Assembly (NCBI GenBank): GCA_020861055.1
Contig: JAJBTD010000193.1
Coordinates: forward strand, 1 to 10,737
Reading direction: 5' to 3'
Origin: Clostridiales bacterium
Lineage (GTDB): Bacteria; Bacillota; Clostridia; Oscillospirales; Oscillospiraceae
DNA: 10,737 nucleotides
The first letter of the stretch is position 1. Every line of letters starts with the position of its first letter. Both the position numbers and the translations under genes were made by a program. Positions 1-6,294 of this stretch are shown piece by piece. The notes below the pieces were generated by a model. That model made no database searches, was not told where the DNA came from, and saw nothing but the letters and a program-made list of their open reading frames with translations.

Positions 1-1221
1 CAGCCCGCCCAGACGGAGGAGCAGCTCTGGGGTCAGCTCCCGTCCGGGCAGACCGAAGAGCTGTCCGTCCCCCTCAAAGACCGGAGCGCGCTCCCTCCTG
101 GGGGCGGTGAGAGAGGCCCGGAGACGGCTTCCGGCGGGCACCACCAGCCGGGGCCAGACCTTGACTCCCTCCTCGACCAACGCATTGTCCCCCACCGTGA
201 CCTCCGCCCCCAGGACGGAGAGGGGGGCCAGAGTGACCTCCGCCCCGGTCTGGGCCCCTTTGCAGAGGACGGCCCGACTGACGGTGCAGTGGTCGCCCAC
301 CCGGCTGCCCAGCAGGACGGAGCCCCGGACGACTGCGCCCTCTCCCACCTGGGAGCCGGACTCCAAAACGGTGTTGGGGCCGATGAGACAGTGCCGCCCC
401 AGCCGCACGTCCGGCCCGATCCAGCAGGGAGGGAGAACGGTGACGTCCGGCGGGACGGGCTGGTGGGCGTAGAGGCAGGGGCCCTGCCGGGGCAGCCCCA
501 GCTCCAGTTGAACACGGCCCTCCAGCCCATCCCGGAGGGTCTGCAAATAGGTCTCGCAGGTGCCCATATCCTGCCAGTAGCCCTCCGGGAGATCGCCGTA
601 CAGACGGCAGCCCTCCTCCAGCAGCCGGGGAAAGAGGTCCCGGCTGAAATCGCAACAGGCGTGGGGAGGGATGCGCTCCAGCACCCGATGGCTGAGCAGA
701 TAGATGCCGGTGTTCACCTGGTCGGTAAACACCTGGCTCCAGCCGGGCTTTTCCAGGAAGCGGAGGATGCGCCCCGTGTCGTCCGTCTGCACCAGGCCGA
801 AGGCCAGGGGGTCCTCCCGCCGCTGGAGCAGAAGGGTGGCGTCCGCGCGCCGGTCCCGGTGGCGGCGGATGCAGCCGGTCAGGTCGAAGTCGCACACGCA
901 GTCCCCGGAGAGAACGATGCAGTCCTCTCCCTCCAGAAACGACTCACAGGCCCGGACGGCGCCGGCGGTGCCGCGGGGTAGATTTTCCGTGAAATAGGTC
1001 AGCTCCATCCCCCAGGCGCTGCCGTCTCCGAAGTAGTCCCGGACGGCCTGGGGGAGATAGCCCAGGGCTAAGGCGGCCTTGGTGATGTTGTGGCGGCGGA
1101 GGAGCAGCAGCAGATGCTCCAGCACCGGCCTCCCAAACAGCGGAACCATGGGCTTGGGCAGCCCGGCAGTGACGGGCCGCAGCCGGGTGCCCTCGCCCCC
1201 GGCCAACAGGATCGCTTTCAT
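1..1221 (-). CDS. Sugar-1-phosphate nucleotidyltransferase (mannose-1-phosphate guanylyltransferase-like), fused to phosphomannomutase-type domain; 3' end outside window
   Basis: The first 407 residues are present; the C-terminus lies beyond the left edge. Residues 1-235 are an NTP-transferase domain. It has the LAGGEGTRLRP signature (6-16) followed by KPM (24-26), the LSGD motif ending in Asp107 (likely metal site), FLEKP (155-159), VNTGIYLL (169-176) and WQDMGT (217-222). Residues 250-370 show repeated I/V-G-x-x hexapeptides (IGPDVRLG, IGPNTVLE, VGEGAVV, VGDH), that is, a left-handed beta-helix. From residue 382 onward, GDGQLFGLPGRELTPELLLRLG resembles the start of alpha-D-phosphohexomutase domains. 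The protein would therefore be a fused pyrophosphorylase/mutase of the kind found in Firmicutes, making an NDP-sugar for surface polysaccharide. Mannose/GDP is inferred, not shown. The ATG start is preceded by AAAGGA about 9 nt upstream. I saw no convincing promoter in the 1222-1340 stretch. Confidence 0.85.
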   Translation of the reverse strand, partial: MKAILLAGGEGTRLRPVTAGLPKPMVPLFGRPVLEHLLLLLRRHNITKAALALGYLPQAVRDYFGDGSAWGMELTYFTENLPRGTAGAVRACESFLEGEDCIVLSGDCVCDFDLTGCIRRHRDRRADATLLLQRREDPLAFGLVQTDDTGRILRFLEKPGWSQVFTDQVNTGIYLLSHRVLERIPPHACCDFSRDLFPRLLEEGCRLYGDLPEGYWQDMGTCETYLQTLRDGLEGRVQLELGLPRQGPCLYAHQPVPPDVTVLPPCWIGPDVRLGRHCLIGPNTVLESGSQVGEGAVVRGSVLLGSRVGDHCTVSRAVLCKGAQTGAEVTLAPLSVLGAEVTVGDNALVEEGVKVWPRLVVPAGSRLRASLTAPRRERAPVFEGDGQLFGLPGRELTPELLLRLGGL

Positions 1222-1340
1222 AGACGCTGTCCTTTCTCTTTCTCTTCGGCTCTCCCTTCGGACGCACGGTCATTTTGTGGGAAAGCCGCATCAGGATGCG
1301 TCTATTTTGGCCGGATTTCGGGGGAACCATACGGGAGGAA

Positions 1341-1380
1341 GAAAAAACCACGGCACGTCAAAATCTCTGACGTACCGTGG
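1341..1380 (-). terminator. Intrinsic terminator of the dCMP deaminase gene
   Basis: Arms 1348-1360 and 1368-1380 form a 13-bp stem with a 7-nt loop. On the minus strand every position pairs, one as a G-U wobble, and the stem is followed by six T residues (complement of the A run at 1342-1347). On the plus strand the same position is a C-A mismatch and no T run follows, so the polarity is minus. It lies 79 bp beyond the dCMP deaminase stop codon and should insulate it from the nucleotidyltransferase gene downstream. Confidence 0.85.
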
Positions 1381-1458
1381 AGCATGGATAAAGCATAGAA
1401 TGTGACCCCATAACGGCGCACAGCAAAAGCGCCCGACCTGGTGGAGACGGACAGAGAC

Positions 1459-1959
1459 TTACCCTCTGCACCCGGCCTCCTCCGGAATGGTGTCGTCCTG
1501 GTCCACCCAGTCCTGCACCGGGATCACCGTGTAATCGGTGGGGGAGTTGCGGACGACCACCTTTTGGATGCCTGCGTTGATGACCAGACGGCGGCACATG
1601 GAGCAGCAGGTGGTGTCCTGGAGCAGCCGCCCGGTCTGGGCGTCCCGGCCCACCAGATAGAGGGTGGCCCCCAGCGTCTCGCTCCGGGCGGCGGAGATGA
1701 TGGTGTTGGCCTCGGCGTGGACGCTGCGGCACAGCTCATACCGCTGACCGGAGGGAATTTGCAGCTCCTCTCTGGTGCAGCGGCCCAGGTCGATGCAGTT
1801 CTTGCGCCCCCGTGGAGCGCCGTTATAGCCGGTGGAGATCACCTCGTCTGCCTGGACGATGATGGCCCCGTAGTTCCGCCGGAGACAGGTGGAGCGCTCC
1901 AGCACCGTCTCTGCAATGTTCAGATAGTAGTTTACCTTATCGACACGGCGTACCGCCAT
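1459..1959 (-). CDS. Deoxycytidylate (dCMP) deaminase, ComEB-type
   Basis: This 166-residue protein belongs to the zinc-dependent cytidine/deoxycytidylate deaminase family, which converts dCMP to dUMP for dTMP synthesis. The family signature is clear: HAEAN with zinc ligand His81 and catalytic Glu83, then C-x2-C with zinc ligands Cys119 and Cys122. The usual Pro before the first Cys is a Cys (118) here. A conserved NYGAIIV strand (29-35) and a TGYNGAPRG loop (43-51) precede the active site. The ATG at 1959 is chosen because GGGAGG lies 7 nt upstream. An in-frame TTG at 1974 would place that ribosome site inside the coding region. The gene is monocistronic, with its own promoter (2054-2082) and terminator (1341-1380). 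Regulation by dCTP/dTTP is common in the family but cannot be judged here. Confidence 0.9.
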   Translation of the reverse strand: MAVRRVDKVNYYLNIAETVLERSTCLRRNYGAIIVQADEVISTGYNGAPRGRKNCIDLGRCTREELQIPSGQRYELCRSVHAEANTIISAARSETLGATLYLVGRDAQTGRLLQDTTCCSMCRRLVINAGIQKVVVRNSPTDYTVIPVQDWVDQDDTIPEEAGCRG

Positions 1960-2053
1960 GGTAATCCCTCCCAATTGCGGCAGACGTTCCCATTTCCCGG
2001 ACGCAGGCCGCAGACGCTCACTCAGGACGGGCGCGGGCCCCTCCTATGGCAAC

Positions 2054-2082
2054 AGTATAAGGGATTTTCCCTGCCGGGGCAA
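2054..2082 (-). promoter_or_regulatory. Predicted sigma-A promoter for dCMP deaminase
   Basis: On the minus strand, TTGCCC (2077-2082) and TATACT (2054-2059) are separated by exactly 17 bp. Transcription would start near 2047, giving a leader of about 88 nt. The promoter is back to back with the plus-strand promoter at 2115-2143. Confidence 0.65.
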
Positions 2083-2114
2083 GTGTATTCACAATTATTT
2101 TACGACTTGGAGCG

Positions 2115-2143
2115 TTGACCTTTCCCTTCCGGTGCGGTATCAT
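2115..2143 (+). promoter_or_regulatory. Predicted sigma-A promoter for the zinc-ribbon membrane protein gene
   Basis: TTGACC (2115-2120) and TATCAT (2138-2143) have the optimal 17-bp spacing. The expected start near 2150 leaves a leader of about 40 nt before the TTG start at 2191. Confidence 0.65.
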
Positions 2144-2190
2144 ATACACAGAAAATCTGCCCGTTTTCGGGCCTGTGAGGAGTCCTTCCT

Positions 2191-2619
2191 TTGATTCGTA
2201 ATTTTTTTGACCGGATCGGCAATTTTTTCAGTCGGCTCATGTACGGGCGCTACGGCTCGGATCAGCTGAACCTGGTGCTGGTAATCGCCAGCCTGGTGGT
2301 GTGGCTCATCAGCTGCTTTGTCCAGGTGACGGCGGTTTCCACTGTTCTGTGGATCGTCAGCTATGCGGGGCTGATTTACGCCATCTTTCGGATGTACTCC
2401 CGGAACTACACCAAGCGCCGGGCGGAGAATGACTGGTTCGTGTCCAAGGTGAATCCCATCGTCCAGGGCTTTCAGCGCAAGCGCGCCCAGATGCGGGACA
2501 AGGACCACGTCTACTTCAAGTGCCCCAGCTGCGGCCAGGTGCTCCGGGTCCCCAAGGGGAAAAAGAAAATCTCCATCACCTGCCGCAACTGCGGAACCGT
2601 GTTCCAGAAAAAGACCTGA
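2191..2619 (+). CDS. Small membrane protein with C-terminal zinc ribbon, function unknown
   Basis: The protein has 142 residues and starts at TTG; TGAGGAG lies 8 nt upstream and no better start is available. An N-terminal amphipathic stretch (1-20, rich in Phe and Arg) precedes two likely transmembrane helices, about 26-46 and 48-67. A basic cytosolic linker follows (70-105, many Arg/Lys). The C-terminal domain has two knuckles, CPSC (Cys111, Cys114) and CRNC (Cys131, Cys134), 16 residues apart, which is a classic zinc ribbon that could bind nucleic acid or protein. I recognise the type from clostridial genomes only as a hypothetical protein. It is transcribed alone from the promoter at 2115-2143, divergent from dCMP deaminase, and converges on rpsR. 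No substrate or partner can be named. A 14-bp perfect palindrome (2621-2634) lies right after the stop codon. Confidence 0.75.
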   Translation: MIRNFFDRIGNFFSRLMYGRYGSDQLNLVLVIASLVVWLISCFVQVTAVSTVLWIVSYAGLIYAIFRMYSRNYTKRRAENDWFVSKVNPIVQGFQRKRAQMRDKDHVYFKCPSCGQVLRVPKGKKKISITCRNCGTVFQKKT

Positions 2620-2657
2620 CGCCGCAGCTGCGGCCCTCTCCCAAATGGAAAAGCGCG

Positions 2658-2695
2658 AAAAAACAGCCCGAACGGTGATGCCGTCCGGGCTGTTT
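2658..2695 (-). terminator. Intrinsic terminator of the rpsF-ssb-rpsR operon
   Basis: Arms 2661-2675 and 2681-2695 form a 15-bp stem with a 5-nt loop. On the minus strand all positions pair (one G-U) and a run of six T follows (complement of 2658-2663). On the plus strand one A-C mismatch appears and only a short TTT follows, so it may stop transcripts of the convergent zinc-ribbon gene weakly. It begins about 25 bp after the rpsR stop. Confidence 0.85.
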
Positions 2696-2720
2696 CAGGT
2701 TCAGGAAAGCGCTGCGCCGA

Positions 2721-2954
2721 TCAATCGTTGACGTAGGGCAGCAGAGCGATCTGACGGGCGCGCTTGATGGCGGTGGTCAGCTCGCGCTGATGCTTGGCGC
2801 AGGTGCCGGTGGTGCGGCGGGGAAGGATCTTGCCCCGCTCAGAGAGATAGCGGCGGAGCTTGCCGGTGTCCTTATAGTCAATGCTCTCCACCTTGTCAGC
2901 GCAGAAGGCGCAGACCTTTCTGCGCTTGCGGCTGCGAGTCTTATCGAAAGCCAT
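2721..2954 (-). CDS. rpsR: 30S ribosomal protein S18
   Basis: This 77-residue protein is the usual length for S18, which pairs with S6 on the platform of the small ribosomal subunit. It has a basic N-terminus (TRSRKRRK), a central YKDTGKLRRYLSERGKI block (27-43) and the C-terminal RARQIALLPY segment (66-74). It keeps a putative zinc site, Cys15-x2-Cys18 and Cys52-x2-His55, so it is the zinc-binding form of S18 rather than the Cys-free form. AAAGGAG precedes the ATG by about 9 nt. It is the last gene of the rpsF-ssb-rpsR operon, separated from ssb by a 132-bp structured spacer. Confidence 0.97.
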   Translation of the reverse strand: MAFDKTRSRKRRKVCAFCADKVESIDYKDTGKLRRYLSERGKILPRRTTGTCAKHQRELTTAIKRARQIALLPYVND

Positions 2955-2980
2955 AATCGTAATCTCCTTTCACTGAGATG

Positions 2981-3066
2981 GGACGCGGCGTTTGGCGTTC
3001 GCGTCCGTTTACCCCGGCGCCCGGCGGACTGCCGGACGGGGGAGAGGCGGGCGGCACAGCGCCCGC
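2981..3066 (-). other. Structured ssb-rpsR spacer with three hairpins
   Basis: Three GC-rich hairpins can be read in the 132-bp gap: 3047-3066 (7-bp stem GCGGGCG/CGCCCGC, 6-nt loop), 3021-3035 (5-bp stem CCGGC/GCCGG) and 2981-3006 (7-bp stem GGACGCG/CGCGTCC, 12-nt loop). None is followed by a T run, so they are not ordinary terminators. They may protect or process the mRNA or tune S18 output relative to SSB. That role is inference. Confidence 0.5.
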
Positions 3067-3086
3067 TTGCGTTTCATTGAGCCGAC

Positions 3087-3590
3087 TCAGAACGGCAGCT
3101 CGCCGTCGTCGTCGCTGAGCTCTGCAAACTCAGATACCGCAGGGGCAGCGGGAGCGCTGTAGCTGTTGCTCTGAGGGGCGGCGGGGGCATAGCTGTTGTT
3201 GCTGCTGCCATAGGAGCCGCCGTAGGAGCTGTTGCTGCGGTTGCCGTAGCTGCCGCCGTCGCTGTCCCGCCGGGAGTCGCCGAAATAGATATTATCGGCC
3301 ACGACCTCGGCGCTGCGGCGCTTGTTGCCCTCCCGGTCCTGCCAGTCGCGGATCTGGAGCCGGCCCTCCACCACGGCCATACGGCCCTTGGAGAAGTACT
3401 TGCTCACAAATTCCGCCGTTCCCCGCCAGGCGACGATATCAATAAAGTCGGTGGGGCGGTTGCCGGTGGCCTTGTCCGCAAAATCCCGGTCAACGGCCAG
3501 GGTGAAGGACGCCACAGGCGTGCCGGACTGGGTCCGGCGCAGCTCCGGGTCACGGGTGAGACGACCCATGAGAATAATGCGATTGAGCAT
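3087..3590 (-). CDS. ssb: Single-stranded DNA-binding protein
   Basis: The protein has 167 residues. The N-terminal OB fold (1-104) starts MLNRIILMGRLTRDPELR and contains the conserved FTLAVDR and FIDIVAWR segments, and GRMAVVEGRLQIRDWQD (69-85). A low-complexity linker (105-155) of Gly, Ser, Tyr, Asn, Ala and Pro follows. The acidic tip ends DDDGELPF, the motif through which SSB recruits replication and repair proteins. It coats single-stranded DNA during replication, recombination and repair. The gene is the middle one of the operon. Its AAGGAGG overlaps the rpsF stop codon and the gap is only 11 bp, so translation is probably coupled to rpsF. Confidence 0.97.
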   Translation of the reverse strand: MLNRIILMGRLTRDPELRRTQSGTPVASFTLAVDRDFADKATGNRPTDFIDIVAWRGTAEFVSKYFSKGRMAVVEGRLQIRDWQDREGNKRRSAEVVADNIYFGDSRRDSDGGSYGNRSNSSYGGSYGSSNNSYAPAAPQSNSYSAPAAPAVSEFAELSDDDGELPF

Positions 3591-3601
3591 GATGCGCCTC
3601 C

Positions 3602-3898
3602 TTATGCGTTGAGATCAACGATCATGGAGCGAATCACGCCGTCAGTGATGTTGAAGTTACGATTCAGCTCAGCGGGGAACGCGGCGGGAGCCTCGAAGGT
3701 CATGAGGACATAATAGCCCTCCGTCTTGTGATCGATGGGATACGCCAGACGACGCTTCCCCCACTCACTGACCTCGGTCAGCGTGCCGTTCTGCTCCACC
3801 AGAGCCTGGAACTTTGCGACGATGGCGGCGATAGCATCCTCAGCCAGAGCGGCGTCGATGATATACAGAGCCTCGTACTTGTCAGCGACCTTTGCCAT
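3602..3898 (-). CDS. rpsF: 30S ribosomal protein S6
   Basis: The protein has 98 residues, typical for S6, and binds the 30S platform as a heterodimer with S18. Recognisable parts are KYEALYIIDA (7-16), the WGKRRLAYPI segment (46-55) and YYVLMTFEAP (62-71), in line with the ferredoxin-like S6 fold. The start is fixed by a strong AAGGAGGTG just upstream of the ATG. It is the first gene of the operon, with a near-consensus promoter at 3986-4013 and a leader of about 80 nt containing a hairpin. In many bacteria the rpsF leader is bound by S6:S18 as feedback. Whether that holds here is not clear from sequence. Confidence 0.96.
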   Translation of the reverse strand: MAKVADKYEALYIIDAALAEDAIAAIVAKFQALVEQNGTLTEVSEWGKRRLAYPIDHKTEGYYVLMTFEAPAAFPAELNRNFNITDGVIRSMIVDLNA

Positions 3899-3924
3899 GT
3901 TTGCACCTCCTTATGGACTATATG

Positions 3925-3946
3925 GCCCTTTCCTGCCGAAAAGGGC
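3925..3946 (-). promoter_or_regulatory. Hairpin in the rpsF mRNA leader
   Basis: Arms 3925-3931 and 3940-3946 form a perfect 7-bp stem (GCCCTTT/AAAGGGC) with an 8-nt loop, read TCGGCAGG on the minus strand. It sits between the predicted transcription start (about 3979) and the rpsF ribosome site. This is where an S6:S18 autoregulatory element would lie. However, the loop does not show the CCG triplet I associate with that motif, so assignment to that family is only a possibility. Confidence 0.4.
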
Positions 3947-3985
3947 AAGAGAAGTCAGACTCCCTTGCAGGAGCCATGCTGTTCT

Positions 3986-4013
3986 ATTGTAACAGTTTTT
4001 TTCCTTTTGTCAA
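3986..4013 (-). promoter_or_regulatory. Strong sigma-A promoter of the rpsF-ssb-rpsR operon
   Basis: On the minus strand, TTGACA (4008-4013) matches consensus and TACAAT (3986-3991) matches in five of six positions, with a 16-bp spacer. A TG dinucleotide one base before the -10 box gives an extended -10. The spacer is A-rich. The strength fits a ribosomal protein operon. Confidence 0.85.
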
Positions 4014-4177
4014 TGGGAATGAGCGAAAAAACGGGAAAATCCTTTTTGCGGCGGAGGGGCCGCCGCCCTGTCAAAAATGGTTTTCAGCCGTCTCACAAAA
4101 TATTCATAAATTCGTGCTATAGTAACACGAAAAAACAGGAACGGCATCCGCTTTTTTCAAATTATTCCGTCACCGCC

Positions 4178-4205
4178 TTGCTTTTTCCCCGCTTTCCGGT
4201 ATAAT
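4178..4205 (+). promoter_or_regulatory. Predicted sigma-A promoter of the alcohol dehydrogenase operon
   Basis: TTGCTT (4178-4183) and a perfect TATAAT (4200-4205) are 16 bp apart. Transcription would start near 4212, about 31 nt before the chosen ATG at 4243. An upstream in-frame ATG at 4204 overlaps the -10 box and so cannot be in the transcript. Confidence 0.75.
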
Positions 4206-4242
4206 GTTAGTCAGCTACATCACTGTTTTCGAGGTGCGTTTC

Positions 4243-5418
4243 ATGAATTCCTTCACCTTTTATACCCCCACAAAAATCATTTTTGGCCCCAGGACCTGCG
4301 ACCAGGCGGGCCAGGCCGTGAAGGAGGCGGGGGGCAGCCATGTGCTGGTGCTCTATGGCGGCGGCTCCGTCCTGCGCAACGGCGTGCTGGACCGGGTCAC
4401 GGCCTCCCTCTCCGCCGCCGGGCTGACCTATGACTGCGTGGGCGGCGTCCAGCCCAACCCACGGCTGAGCTTTGCCCAGAGCATCGCCGATCAGTGGCGG
4501 GATAAGGGCGTCGACTTCCTGCTGGCGGTGGGCGGCGGCTCCGTGCTGGACACCATGAAGGGGGTCTCCATGAGCCTAAGCTGCGGCGGGGACATCTGGG
4601 ACTTTTTCCAGGGCACCCGGACCGTGACAGGGGCGGTCCCCATGGGCAGCGTTCTCACCATCGCCGCCGCCGGGAGCGAGACCAGTGATTCTGCGGTACT
4701 CACCAACGAGGCCACCGGCCAGAAGCGGGGGCGCAACACCCCCTTCAACCGGCCCCTTTTCGCCATTATGGACCCGGAGCTGACCTACACCCTCCCGCCC
4801 CGCCAGACTGCCTGCGGCGTCACCGACATTATGATGCATACCCTGGACCGGTATTTCTCCGACAGCAACACGGAATACCTCACCGACGGCATTGCCGAGG
4901 CCCTGCTCCGGGACGTGATGGAGGCGGGCCTGCTGGCCATGCGGGAGCCGGAGAACTACGACGCCCGGAGCGAGATCATGTGGTGCGGCAGCCTGTCCCA
5001 TAACGACCTCACCGGCCTGGGCCGCACCAAGGACTTCTCCGTCCACCAGCTGGGACATGAGCTGTCCGGGATGTTCGACATCCCCCACGGGGAGAGCCTC
5101 TCCGCCACCTGGGGCTCCTGGGCCAGATTCGTCATGGATACTGACCCCGGCCGCTTCGCCCATCTGGGGCGCAACGTGCTCAACATCACGGAGACGGACG
5201 ACCGCCTGGCTGCTCAGGAGACGATCAATGGCCTGGAGGCGTATTGGCAGCGGCTGGGGATGCCCGTCAGCTTGGGGGCCTGTATTGGCGTGCAGCCGGA
5301 CGAGGTCCTGCAGGACCTGGCCTGGCGCTGCTCCTGGCAGGGAAAGCGTAAGGTGGGCGTGTTCCGCCCCATCGACACGGCAGATATCCTGGACATCTAC
5401 CGGGCCGCCAACCACTGA
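4243..5418 (+). CDS. Iron-containing (type III) alcohol dehydrogenase, butanol-dehydrogenase-like
   Basis: The 391-residue protein matches the family's usual length of about 390. Members reduce aldehydes or ketones to alcohols with NAD(P)H, in the cytosol. Visible features are the N-terminal FTFYTPTKIIFG strand, the nucleotide-binding VGGGSVLDTMK (96-106, Asp103) and the TIAAAGSETSDSAV segment (139-152). The four expected metal ligands are also present: Asp195, His199, His268 and His282, the last in the PHGESLS motif. The catalytic site therefore looks intact. Start choice: GAGGTG lies 7 nt before the ATG at 4243, and the promoter argues against an earlier start. It is the first gene of a probable three-gene operon with DUF5685 and DnaJ. 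The substrate and metal (Fe or Zn) cannot be read from sequence; butanol or another fermentation alcohol is a family-based guess. Confidence 0.9.
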   Translation: MNSFTFYTPTKIIFGPRTCDQAGQAVKEAGGSHVLVLYGGGSVLRNGVLDRVTASLSAAGLTYDCVGGVQPNPRLSFAQSIADQWRDKGVDFLLAVGGGSVLDTMKGVSMSLSCGGDIWDFFQGTRTVTGAVPMGSVLTIAAAGSETSDSAVLTNEATGQKRGRNTPFNRPLFAIMDPELTYTLPPRQTACGVTDIMMHTLDRYFSDSNTEYLTDGIAEALLRDVMEAGLLAMREPENYDARSEIMWCGSLSHNDLTGLGRTKDFSVHQLGHELSGMFDIPHGESLSATWGSWARFVMDTDPGRFAHLGRNVLNITETDDRLAAQETINGLEAYWQRLGMPVSLGACIGVQPDEVLQDLAWRCSWQGKRKVGVFRPIDTADILDIYRAANH

Positions 5419-5427
5419 GGCGCAGCC

Positions 5428-6294
5428 ATGTTTGGCTATGTGGTGGCAGATCAGGCCAACCTGACTCCGGAGGCGCTGGAGCGCTATCGAGGGGTGTACT
5501 GCGGCCTCTGCCGGGCCATCGGCCAACGCCACGGGCAGCTCTCCCGCCTGTGCCTGACCTACGATATGACCTTCCTTATCCTGCTGCTGGACTCCCTCTA
5601 TGAGCCGGAGCGCACCGCCGGCAGTAACCGCTGTCCTCCCCATCCCATCAGGCCCCGGCCCTGGCAGCGGAGCGAAGCCACCGATTATGCCGCGGACATG
5701 AACGTGGCCCTGGCCTACTACAACTGCCTGGACGACTGGCAGGACGACCACAGCCCCTCCGGGCTGGCCGTCGCTCAGGTGCTAAAGGGCCGCTATCCTG
5801 ACATCAAACAGCGGTGGCCCCGTCAGTGCGGGGCCATCGAGGACGGTCTGGAACGGCTCTCCGCTCTGGAGCGGGAGAAAAGCCCCGACCTGGACGCCGT
5901 GTGCAAAGCCTTCGGCGGCCTGATGGGAGAACTGTTCGTGCTCCGGGAGGACCGGTGGGCGGACGACCTCCGGGAGATGGGGGGCAAGCTGGGACAGTTC
6001 ATCTACCTCATGGACGCCGTTCTTGACCGGGAGCGGGACGACAAAAAGGGGCGCTACAACCCCATCACCGCCTTTGAATCCCAGAACCAGGCCGGCCCCT
6101 TCCAGGAGCTGCCCGTGCTCACCATGCTCATCGGCGACAGCACCCTTGCCTTTGAGCGTCTCCCTCTGGAGCAGGATATGGACCTGCTGCGCAATATACT
6201 TTACTCCGGGGTGTGGACCCGCTACGCTATGGAACAGAATCGAAAGGCCAAGAAAGAGGGCCGCACCACCCACAAGGAGGAACCGTCAACATGA
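5428..6294 (+). CDS. DUF5685 family protein
   Basis: This 288-residue protein is recognised by its family-typical N-terminus (MFGYV), the YCGLCR motif with Cys25 and Cys28, and LTYDMTFL (43-50). It is mostly helical and cytosolic by composition; I see no signal peptide or membrane helix. Two Asp-rich motifs stand out: CLDDWQDD (100-107) and DAVLDRERDDKKGRYNP (196-212). Their layout (DDxxD, then DxxxD followed by G-x-YNP) resembles the diphosphate/magnesium motifs of trans-isoprenoid and squalene/phytoene synthases, but no function is established. Its start is 9 bp after the alcohol dehydrogenase stop. The only visible ribosome site, GAGG, overlaps that stop. The stop codon overlaps the next gene's ATG as ATGA, so it should be translated together with the DnaJ protein. 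The C-terminus (271-285) is strongly charged and likely disordered. Confidence 0.8.
   Translation: MFGYVVADQANLTPEALERYRGVYCGLCRAIGQRHGQLSRLCLTYDMTFLILLLDSLYEPERTAGSNRCPPHPIRPRPWQRSEATDYAADMNVALAYYNCLDDWQDDHSPSGLAVAQVLKGRYPDIKQRWPRQCGAIEDGLERLSALEREKSPDLDAVCKAFGGLMGELFVLREDRWADDLREMGGKLGQFIYLMDAVLDRERDDKKGRYNPITAFESQNQAGPFQELPVLTMLIGDSTLAFERLPLEQDMDLLRNILYSGVWTRYAMEQNRKAKKEGRTTHKEEPST

Larger units (their letters stand above)
3899..4242. other. Divergent intergenic region between rpsF and the alcohol dehydrogenase gene
   Basis: This 344-bp gap has no gene of its own; it is visibly richer in A and T than the flanking coding DNA. It holds the rpsF leader hairpin and promoter, the alcohol dehydrogenase promoter, a GC hairpin (4048-4066, stem GCGGCGG/CCGCCGC, loop AGGGG) and a short inverted repeat TTCGTG/CACGAA (4111-4131). 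I see no small RNA or peptide gene that I can support. Confidence 0.6.

Noticed and set aside
1960..1974. TTG start five codons upstream for dCMP deaminase
   Set aside because: The ribosome site GGGAGG lies within those codons and is correctly spaced for the ATG at 1959.
4048..4066. GC hairpin in the rpsF-adh gap as a terminator
   Set aside because: Neither strand has a T run directly after the 7-bp stem, and both neighbouring genes are transcribed away from it.
4142..4157. CGG-CAT-CCG followed by six T as a terminator before the alcohol dehydrogenase promoter
   Set aside because: The stem would be only three base pairs, and no upstream plus-strand gene needs termination here.
4204..4242. 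Upstream ATG giving a 404-residue alcohol dehydrogenase
   Set aside because: This ATG overlaps the -10 box TATAAT (4200-4205) and would not be transcribed. The ATG at 4243 has its own ribosome site and matches the family N-terminus.
4576..5751. Minus-strand open frame of 391 codons over the alcohol dehydrogenase and DUF5685 genes
   Set aside because: It spans two recognisable plus-strand genes and shows no known motif, so it is a GC-driven shadow.
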